From Deltaproteobacteria bacterium (GTDB lineage Bacteria > Desulfobacterota > Desulfobacteria > Desulfobacterales > Desulfobacteraceae), in NCBI GenBank assembly GCA_019314105.1, contig JAFCZY010000229.1:1-5401 (forward strand): a stretch of DNA of 5,401 bases. The letters run 5' to 3'. The notes under the pieces are model-generated. The model did no database searches. It was given only the letters and a program-made list of their open reading frames with translations, and was not told the origin of the DNA. The position numbers and the translations under genes are program-made. Each line of letters opens with the position of its first letter. Position 1 is the stretch's first letter. Below are positions 1 through 5,401 of this stretch, piece after piece.

Positions 1-582
1 GGGATTTTTCTGATCGTTGAAATTACCGGTGGCTACGAGACCATATTACCCTTAATTGTTGTTTCCTCCATCTCCTCTACCATGAGTCATTATATTGAAC
101 CCGCCTCTTTTTATTTTAAAGAATTAATAGAGCGGGGACAGTTTTTAAGGCCGGGTACAGATGCAAGAATTCTGTCGGATTTAAATATCCGTGAACTTAT
201 TGAGACAGGGTTTGTCAAGGTTTCGGAAAATATGGTATTTAGAGAATTTATTGAGATCATAAAAATGTCAGATCAGAATTTTTATCCCGTCATTGAAGAT
301 GGGACAGATGAATATAAAGGGGTGATTCAAATCAGTGCTATCCGAAAATATGCCCTGGATCCCGGAATGTATGATATGATTTTTTTAAGCCAGATCATGG
401 ATACTAAAATGATGACCGCTTCTCTGGAAAATGATTTACAGGAAGTGCTGGATATGATGGATATTAATAATATGGACAGCATATCGGTGGTGGAAAATGA
501 CCGGTTTATCGGTATGATATTAAAAACAAGAATATTGGATTTGTATCGCAGAGAACTGATTATGCAGACCAGTGTTCAATAG
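1..582 (+). CDS. CLC-family chloride channel/antiporter, C-terminal part with CBS pair (5' truncated by window)
   Basis: The frame is open from base 1, so the gene begins upstream; the ATG at 82 is internal. The 193 visible residues begin in the last membrane helices of a CLC protein. VEITGGYETILPL (fragment residues 6-18, nt 16-54) aligns with MEMTDNYQLILPM of E. coli ClcA, and the Tyr at fragment residue 12 (nt 34-36) matches the chloride-coordinating Tyr445. After this membrane segment a cytoplasmic tail follows, with two CBS motifs at about fragment residues 70-118 and 128-186. CLC proteins move chloride across the inner membrane, either as channels or as Cl-/H+ exchangers, and CBS pairs commonly bind adenine nucleotides and gate the transporter. 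Which mechanism applies here cannot be told, because the selectivity filter and gating glutamate lie outside the window. A Usp gene follows after 29 nt on the same strand, which suggests an operon. Family assignment is firm; substrate and mode are inferred. Confidence 0.92.
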   Translation, partial: GIFLIVEITGGYETILPLIVVSSISSTMSHYIEPASFYFKELIERGQFLRPGTDARILSDLNIRELIETGFVKVSENMVFREFIEIIKMSDQNFYPVIEDGTDEYKGVIQISAIRKYALDPGMYDMIFLSQIMDTKMMTASLENDLQEVLDMMDINNMDSISVVENDRFIGMILKTRILDLYRRELIMQTSVQ

Positions 583-600
583 AGTTCTATAAAGAGATAA

Positions 601-605
601 AGGAG
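601..605 (+). promoter_or_regulatory. Ribosome binding site fixing the GTG start at 612
   Basis: AGGAG lies 6 nt before the GTG at 612, inside the purine-rich run AAAGGAGAAAAAA. This ideal Shine-Dalgarno placement supports the GTG as the start of the Usp gene. No promoter-like or terminator-like element is visible in the 29 nt between the two genes, consistent with cotranscription. Confidence 0.75.
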
Positions 606-611
606 AAAAAA

Positions 612-1439
612 GTGAATTACAAATTGCTTCATGTTTTCAGGAATACGCCCTTTGGCAGAGAAACCTTTCTTCAATCCTTGTATTTTTGCAAGACAATCAA
701 TGCATTTCCGGTTGTTTATATTCCCAAAAGTGATAAATTTTTAATGTATTTTTCCAATGATGCTGTTCAGGTTGACTTGGATCATTCATATTTGACATCA
801 CCTGCAACCGCAAAAAAACATGCCGAAGAGTTGTTTAACGAAATAGGCGTCAAACCCATGTTCTACGAACCTAAGAATTTTACGGCCTCCTCTTTGCCGG
901 ATATTTCCACGAATTTTGATTATTTGTGCTGCCCAAGGTCTGTTAGCGATCTGTCGTCTAAAATAGGCCTGGGGCATATCGGGCCAAAGGTCAGAAGAGT
1001 TATCAAATATGCCATATTCCCGATTTTAATCACAAGTCCGGTATTTAAACCGTGGAAAAGTATTTCCGTATTCTTTGGCGGTTCTAAGAATGCAGTGAAT
1101 GCACTGAAATTAGGACTTAAAATTGCCATGGCGTCAGGGCTTCCTCTGGATATTTACACAGCGCTGGAAAAGCATAAAAAATCCTATTATCAGGAATTGA
1201 TAAAAAAGGAGGGTCTTTCCGAACCTGTCAATCAGTTATCCAGACAATGGTATTTTTATAAACAATCGGATTTCGATGCTATGTTATATGATGTGCCCCA
1301 CAATTCATTAATTGTTTTGGGTGCTTATGGGCATGGGATCATTAGGGATCTCCTGTTGGGCAGCAAAATGGAGCAGATCCAGTCAACGGTCACCAATAAT
1401 CTTTTAATTACCGGACCCTATTGCACGATATCATTATAA
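612..1439 (+). CDS. Universal stress protein family, tandem Usp domains
   Basis: This 275-residue protein is about twice the length of a single Usp domain and fits a tandem UspA architecture. The second domain (about 148-275) starts with a strand-like segment, WKSISVFFGGS, and ends with the classic ATP-binding signature G-2x-G-9x-G(S/T), matched exactly at residues 237-251 (G237, G240, G250, S251). The first domain (about 1-141) is degenerate: its equivalent end reads IGPKVRRVIKYAIFPILIT, which keeps the closing helix and strand, but GS is replaced by G124-P125 and the glycine spacing is lost. Only the C-terminal half is therefore predicted to bind nucleotide. No signal peptide or membrane segment is seen, so it is likely a soluble cytoplasmic protein. 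The GTG start is supported by AGGAG at 601-605. It follows the CLC gene closely, which suggests a regulatory or accessory role towards that transporter or co-induction under stress; this is inference. Its stop overlaps the convergent U32 gene by 6 nt. Confidence 0.92.
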   Translation: MNYKLLHVFRNTPFGRETFLQSLYFCKTINAFPVVYIPKSDKFLMYFSNDAVQVDLDHSYLTSPATAKKHAEELFNEIGVKPMFYEPKNFTASSLPDISTNFDYLCCPRSVSDLSSKIGLGHIGPKVRRVIKYAIFPILITSPVFKPWKSISVFFGGSKNAVNALKLGLKIAMASGLPLDIYTALEKHKKSYYQELIKKEGLSEPVNQLSRQWYFYKQSDFDAMLYDVPHNSLIVLGAYGHGIIRDLLLGSKMEQIQSTVTNNLLITGPYCTISL

Positions 1440-3389
1440 AAGTTTGAGGTTCCAGTTCCAGAGGCCGGGTCGGTTCTTTATTTTTATACCACGGGGTATG
1501 GTTTCATGAATATTAATAAAGAGTGAGAACCCGGCTTTTCCCAATTGTTCTTTTTTAGATCTTAAATCCAGATACCAGTTGGGGAAGACAAAATAATAAT
1601 TATTATGTTTTGTTATCCAGGCGGTTTCACCCATAGGGCTTGTAAATGCCTGGTTTGTTTTCAGTTCGTCAGAAATAATTCTTGAAATACCCAGGGGCCA
1701 GTTGCCGTAAAGGACAATGCCAAGTGGCAGATCACATGTCCCTGGCAGAGAATAAAATGTCTCCTGGTCAAGTTCAGGACTGACAATGACGCCGGAGAAG
1801 CCCTGCTGCTTTAAAAGATTCACCGTCATGCTGTTGGTAATATTACAAAAAGGGCCTGCCCATAAATTTAATTGTTTTGGATTTTTAAAAAGGGAGAGCT
1901 GCCATACGGCATTTAAAACAAAGTTTTTTGCCCCTTTTTTTATGGCTTTGGTAATATAATCAGAACATATTTTTTCTTCATCCGGAAATAAAACAGGGTC
2001 CAGCCATAACCAGTTTTTACCTGAAGAAGGGGCAGAATATCCTTGGGTTGAAATCCATATACCCATCGTTGATGGGATAGACTGCTGCCGAATCTTTCCC
2101 CTTGAAAGGGTGATTTCCTGTGGTTTATTTTTTGATTTTACAGGGTTTCGGGGAGGGACCACCTTGAATTTATTCTCAACCGGCCGGATAATTGTTTTTC
2201 CCCTGTCAGCAAGCTCAGTATCAAGGGTTTTGATAACTGTGGCAAGGTCTTGTCCTCTCCGGTCGATGATATAAACAGAGGTTTCTTTTTTAACTTTAAA
2301 TTTAGAGTGTTTGTCCAGATAAAACTTTCCTTTTTTAGGAACCGCCCGGGTGACTCTTTGAATGGTGTGGGAGGGTTCATCTTCAAATCCGATTCTTAAA
2401 AGATCTGAAGGGAAAAGGTCTTCTCTTGTAACAAAATAGGGGGATGCCGGGTTTTTTATTCTTCCTGCAAAGAGCCCGGAACCTGTTTCTGAGGCGTGAT
2501 CCAAAGGATTCATCTTCCTTTGGGATAAAAGATTATAATGGGTGAATTCTCTTCCCATGGCATAATCAAGATATCTAAGCGCTTCTTTTTTCTTTGAAGG
2601 ATCATCTCGTAATAATTTATATGCTTTAACCGTATAATAAACGTAATGGGGGCTTTTTTTCCGACCTTCAATTTTCCAGGTGGTGATTTGAGGAATTGTT
2701 TTTAATACTTTGACCAATACATCAGCGGAAAAATCCATACAGGAGAAATGTCTTTTCTTTTGACCTTTCTGGTCATATATCCTTCTGCAGGGTTGAACAC
2801 ACCTGCCCCGGAGAGAGCTTTTTCCGCCAAACCATGAACTCCAATAGCATCGTCCTGAAATGCTGTAGCACAGCGCCCCGTGGATAAACACTTCAAGCTC
2901 AATCTCTTCGGGGGTATTTTGAGCCATTTTTTTTATTTCATCAATGGTAAATTCTCTGGGAAGGACAACCCGTTTAAATCCCAATTGTTTTGCAGTGGTT
3001 AGTCCGGATTGGAAGGTGCAATTGGCTAAGGTGGAAAGGTGAAATTCTTTTTTGAAGCCTGCTTTTTCAGCCAGATCCAGCAGAGAAAAATCCTGAACAA
3101 TCAGGGCATCAAAATCAACAAATTTACAGAGCTTGCAAAGAATTTTAAAGACTTTTTCCTGCTCGGATTCCTTGATAATAGAATTAAATGCAATATAAAC
3201 CTGAATATTTTTGGATTTGGCAAGTTTTGTTAAACTTGAGAGCTCTTCGATGCTGAAATTTTGAGCTTCCATGCGTGCGGAAAATATTTTTAACCCGCAA
3301 TAGATGGCATCTGCACCAGCGGCAATGGCTGCAAGAAAACAATTCTTATCGCCTGCAGGCGCAAGAATTCTGGGGGTATGTATAGTCAT
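1434..3389 (-). CDS. U32 family protein (RlhA/TrhP-like, annotated 'peptidase U32'), 651 aa
   Basis: The N-terminal TIM-barrel-like domain (about 1-290) begins with the typical RILAPAGDKNCFLAAIAAGADAIYCG-type segment (residues 7-32) and carries the U32 signature EVFIHGALCYSISGRC. Cysteines C174, C181, C197 and C201 follow C-x6-C-x15-C-x3-C, the spacing found in E. coli TrhP, and are predicted to bind an Fe-S cluster. IEGRKKSPHYV (240-250) is another family motif. Residues about 300-385 look like the small beta-barrel domain, and 440-651 resembles a second, degenerate U32-like half (VSPEL at 536-540, YGNWPLGIS at 561-569). Members described as peptidases are now better known for prephenate-linked hydroxylation: RlhA on 23S rRNA C2501, TrhP on tRNA U34. 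RlhA is of similar length, but the exact substrate here is unknown. ATG at 3389 is preceded by a weak purine-rich AGAGAAAG (3396-3403, minus strand). The stop overlaps the convergent Usp gene by 6 nt, and no hairpin terminator is obvious there. Confidence 0.93.
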   Translation of the reverse strand: MTIHTPRILAPAGDKNCFLAAIAAGADAIYCGLKIFSARMEAQNFSIEELSSLTKLAKSKNIQVYIAFNSIIKESEQEKVFKILCKLCKFVDFDALIVQDFSLLDLAEKAGFKKEFHLSTLANCTFQSGLTTAKQLGFKRVVLPREFTIDEIKKMAQNTPEEIELEVFIHGALCYSISGRCYWSSWFGGKSSLRGRCVQPCRRIYDQKGQKKRHFSCMDFSADVLVKVLKTIPQITTWKIEGRKKSPHYVYYTVKAYKLLRDDPSKKKEALRYLDYAMGREFTHYNLLSQRKMNPLDHASETGSGLFAGRIKNPASPYFVTREDLFPSDLLRIGFEDEPSHTIQRVTRAVPKKGKFYLDKHSKFKVKKETSVYIIDRRGQDLATVIKTLDTELADRGKTIIRPVENKFKVVPPRNPVKSKNKPQEITLSRGKIRQQSIPSTMGIWISTQGYSAPSSGKNWLWLDPVLFPDEEKICSDYITKAIKKGAKNFVLNAVWQLSLFKNPKQLNLWAGPFCNITNSMTVNLLKQQGFSGVIVSPELDQETFYSLPGTCDLPLGIVLYGNWPLGISRIISDELKTNQAFTSPMGETAWITKHNNYYFVFPNWYLDLRSKKEQLGKAGFSLFINIHETIPRGIKIKNRPGLWNWNLKLL

Positions 3390-3421
3390 TTAAGTCTTTC
3401 TCTAAAATTTAATAAAAAAAT

Positions 3422-3450
3422 AGTATTGCAATTTTGGTGCAATTTGTCAA
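3422..3450 (-). promoter_or_regulatory. Sigma-70-like promoter for the U32 gene
   Basis: On the minus strand a perfect -35 hexamer TTGACA (plus positions 3445-3450) is separated by 17 nt from AATACT (3422-3427), a 4/6 match to the -10 consensus. Transcription would start near 3415, leaving a leader of about 25 nt before the ATG at 3389. The spacer contains the TGCAATTT repeats described separately. This is pattern-based only; no transcription data are available. Confidence 0.5.
3425..3446. repeat. Direct repeat with 11-bp period, also an inverted repeat; candidate operator
   Basis: TGCAATTT occurs at 3427-3434 and again at 3438-3445, exactly 11 bp apart, about one helical turn. The same stretch contains the inverted pair ATTGCA (3425-3430) and TGCAAT (3438-3443) with a 7-nt gap. 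It sits between the -35 and -10 of the minus-strand U32 promoter and just upstream of the divergent oxidoreductase start, so a bound protein could affect both genes. The binding factor is unknown, and in such AT-rich DNA chance cannot be excluded. Confidence 0.35.
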
Positions 3451-3460
3451 AATAATGCGA

Positions 3461-5401
3461 ATGAAAAAACACGTTAACATTTCCTGTCCAATGGATTGTT
3501 GTGATCTTTGCCGGTTTATTGTCACAGTTGAAAAAGGACGAATTACAAAGTTTGAGGGGGATCCTCATCATCCTGTTACAAAGGGATTTACCTGTAAAAA
3601 AGGGAAAGATCTTGTTCAAAGGATGGTACACCCGGACAGAATAAGACATCCTCTGATGAAGAAGAACGGTCGGTTTGTCAAGGCCACTTATGAAGAAGTG
3701 TTTCAAATCATTGCTGATAAACTTGTATCCATTAAACAAGAATTTGGAACAAAGGCGATTTTAAATTATACTAGTGATGGATATGGGGGGATTAAGAACA
3801 GGATTCAAAATATATTTTTTAATTGTTTTGGCGGAGTGACACAGCCTCAGGGAAGCCTTTGCTGGGGGGCAGGGATTGCGGCACAACAATATGATTTTGG
3901 CAGTTCCAAAGGGCATTTTCCGGATGACGTTTTAAATGCTGATACCATTCTTGTGTGGGGCAGGAATCCTAAATATACCAGTATTCATTTGTACATTGCT
4001 TAGACAGGCCCAAAAAAAGGGCAGCCGCATTATCGTTATTGACCCTGTAAAAACCGCAACGGCCAAGGCATTTGATGACTATGTCCGGATCCGGCCTTCA
4101 ACAGACGGCGTCCTTGCCCTTGCCATGGCCAACACAATCATTGAAAACAATCTTCATGATAAAAAGTTTGTTGAAAAATATGTTCTGGGATTTGACCGGT
4201 TCAAAGCATATGCATCCGGATTTACCCTTAAAAGAGCAGAGCAGATTACCCAAATCAGTGCCAAAACCATCAAAGCCATGGCATTTCAATATGCAAGGTC
4301 AAAAACAGCATCCATTTATATCGGGTTTGGCATGCAGCGGTATCACAATGGTGGAAACAATATCAGATGTATTGATGCGCTGGCAGCCGTCACAGGGAAT
4401 ATCGGGAAGAAGGGCTGCGGTGTCAACTATGCAGCAAAATCCATCAGTCCTTATCTTTCTGATTTGGACAGGAAAAGTGAGGTATATGCAAAGAACAGAC
4501 GGCTTTTTACGGTGGGAAAGTTAGGAGACTTTTTAGAAACGGTACAAGGTCCGTCTGTTAAAGCTATTTTTGTTGCATATGGAAATCCGTTGACCCAGAG
4601 CCCGGATCTTAAAAAAACTATCAAAAATTTTTCCCGGGTTGAGTTTAAGGTGGTGTTTGATCATTTCATGACAGATACGGCGAAACAGGCTGATATTGTT
4701 CTCCCGGCAGCTTTTGTATTTGAACAGGAGGATCTTTTTGCAACGTCTATGTATTCTCCTGTATTAAACGATTCACAAAAGGCGGTTGATCCGCCTGAAG
4801 GACTCATACCTGAGTTTGACGTTTATCTGAAACTGGCAGAAAAGATCGGATTAAAAAATCTTGGATTCAAGGATTCCCAGGAGTATTTGAGAAAGAGTGC
4901 GCAGCCTTTATTGGAAAAACTTGGAAAAAAATTCACCCAGTTACCCGATGCATATTTAAGGATTAAAACCGATGAAATCGCCTGGGAGGATAAGGTTTTT
5001 GAAACGCCTTCCGGAAAGATTGAGCTTTATAGTGAAAAAGCCTTACAAGATGGCCTTTCACCGCTTCCGACCTTTATGGAACCCAGTAAAGGAAACGATC
5101 GGTTCCCTTTAAGACTTTTGACCTGCCACACGATGGATTCCATGCATTCTCAAGGGTTTGCATTCACTGATGAAGTGCCGAAAGTGTACGTGAACCTGAA
5201 AACTGCTCAAAAATTTGGCATTGAAAAGGAATCACATGTGTTTGTTGAAGGCGAGAGAGCAAAATTAAAGGCAAGGGTATGTATTGATGATGCCATTGGT
5301 GATAACACCGCTTTTATTTACCAGGGAGGGTGGCATAAAAGCGGTGCGGTGAATTTACTGACAAATTCTAAAATCTCAGATATGGGTAAGCAGGCGGCCT
5401 A
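3461..5401 (+). CDS. Molybdopterin-dependent 4Fe-4S oxidoreductase (COG0243/DMSO reductase superfamily), frameshifted, 3' end beyond window
   Basis: Numbering is from ATG 3461 with the frame restored. Residues 1-60 form the Fe4S4 domain, with CPMDCCDLC and C45 giving C9-x3-C13-x3-C17-x27-C45, followed by EGDPHHPVTKGFTCKKG. The molybdopterin domain follows: GSLCWGAG (C134 sits about where acetylene hydratase and formate dehydrogenase carry the Mo-ligating Cys/Sec; ligand role inferred), VWGRNP, IIVIDP, RIRPSTDGVLALAMA, QRYHNGGNNIR near 294, GNPLTQSP near 375 and DTAKQADIVLP near 406. The C-terminal Molydop-binding domain starts near 549 and is nearly complete at residue 647. The first part reads in one frame to TAG 4001-4003; from about 3993 the protein continues one frame over (+1, or 2 nt missing), open to the window edge. 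There is no twin-arginine signal, so it is probably cytoplasmic. Alternative starts are ATG 3455 and TTG 3434; none has a convincing Shine-Dalgarno sequence. Substrate is unknown, and no partner subunit is in the window. Confidence 0.9.
3989..4003 (+). other. Frameshift junction in the molybdopterin oxidoreductase
   Basis: The upstream frame reads SIHL-Y-I-A and stops at TAG 4001-4003. The downstream frame reads TLLRQAQKKG from ACA at 3993. Restoring two bases (TAC-ACA-TTG instead of TACATTG) yields HLYTLLRQAQKKG, which fits the usual family spacing between the NP motif and the glycine before IIVIDP as I recall it. Loss of one AC unit from a short ACAC run is therefore the simplest explanation. 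A one-base insertion is the alternative. No other break is visible in the remaining 1.4 kb. Confidence 0.8.

Noticed and set aside
82..582. ATG at 82 as the start of a stand-alone CBS-domain protein
   Set aside because: The frame is open upstream to base 1 and encodes a CLC membrane segment with the conserved Tyr, so the ATG is an internal Met of a longer protein.
2138..2902. Short minus-strand open frames inside the U32 gene
   Set aside because: Both lie fully inside the well-supported U32 coding sequence in another frame and show no recognisable protein features.
3403..3426. Plus-strand -10-like hexamers (TAAAAT, TTTAAT, TAGTAT) as the oxidoreductase promoter
   Set aside because: None has an acceptable -35 partner at 16-18 nt, and such hexamers are expected by chance in this AT-rich spacer.
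3386..3739. A 117-codon minus-strand open frame across the intergenic region and the oxidoreductase start
   Set aside because: It is antisense to the conserved Fe4S4 domain coding sequence and has no family resemblance, so it is a shadow.
3989..4006. Programmed +1 frameshifting at GCT-TAG, as in prfB
   Set aside because: There is no slippery CTT in the P site and no upstream Shine-Dalgarno-like stimulator. A two-base deletion gives a better match to the family spacing. Kept only as a minor alternative.
4009..4021. The A7 homopolymer (CCCAAAAAAAGGG) as the frameshift site
   Set aside because: The upstream frame already stops at 4001-4003, and the downstream frame is family-like (TLLRQAQ) before the A tract, so the break lies upstream of the homopolymer.
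4072..4524. A 150-codon open frame beginning with ATG within the oxidoreductase region
   Set aside because: It is an out-of-frame shadow. The neighbouring frame encodes continuous, recognisable molybdopterin oxidoreductase sequence throughout, and this frame's product has no family-like features.

Overview
The window is an AT-rich (about 40% GC by eye) stretch of bacterial chromosome holding four protein genes and almost no non-coding DNA. The family mix is a CBS-containing CLC chloride channel, a tandem universal stress protein, a U32 'peptidase'-family RNA-hydroxylase-like protein, and a cytoplasmic-looking molybdopterin/4Fe-4S oxidoreductase. Together with the codon style, this suggests an anaerobe, plausibly a sulfate-reducing Desulfobacterota (Desulfobacter/Desulfobacula type). 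That placement is inference from gene content; no rRNA or other phylogenetic marker is present. I see no RNA genes, CRISPR arrays, insertion sequences or attachment sites.

Layout. At 1-582 (+) is the 3' end of a CLC-type chloride channel/antiporter gene, cut by the window edge: the last transmembrane region plus a cytoplasmic CBS pair. After 29 nt and a clear ribosome binding site comes a tandem-domain universal stress protein at 612-1439 (+), probably in the same operon. Its stop overlaps by 6 nt the stop of the convergent gene at 1434-3389 (-), a 651-residue U32-family protein with the C-x6-C-x15-C-x3-C iron-sulfur cysteine pattern of RlhA/TrhP-like RNA hydroxylation factors. A 71-nt divergent intergenic region (3390-3460) carries a good sigma-70-like promoter for the U32 gene. 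Overlapping that promoter is an 11-bp direct repeat that also forms an inverted repeat. From about 3461 to the window end (+) lies a molybdopterin oxidoreductase whose reading frame is broken once, near 3989-4003. It stays open in the new frame to the right edge, about 647 reconstructed residues, which is close to the family's full length.

How the genes relate. The channel and stress protein look like one transcription unit, and both carry adenine-nucleotide-binding folds (CBS pair, Usp ATP motif). The U32 gene and the oxidoreductase are divergently transcribed and may share control at the 71-nt spacer. No overarching new system is evident. The points most worth a second look are the single clean frameshift in the molybdoenzyme and the repeat-bearing divergent promoter.
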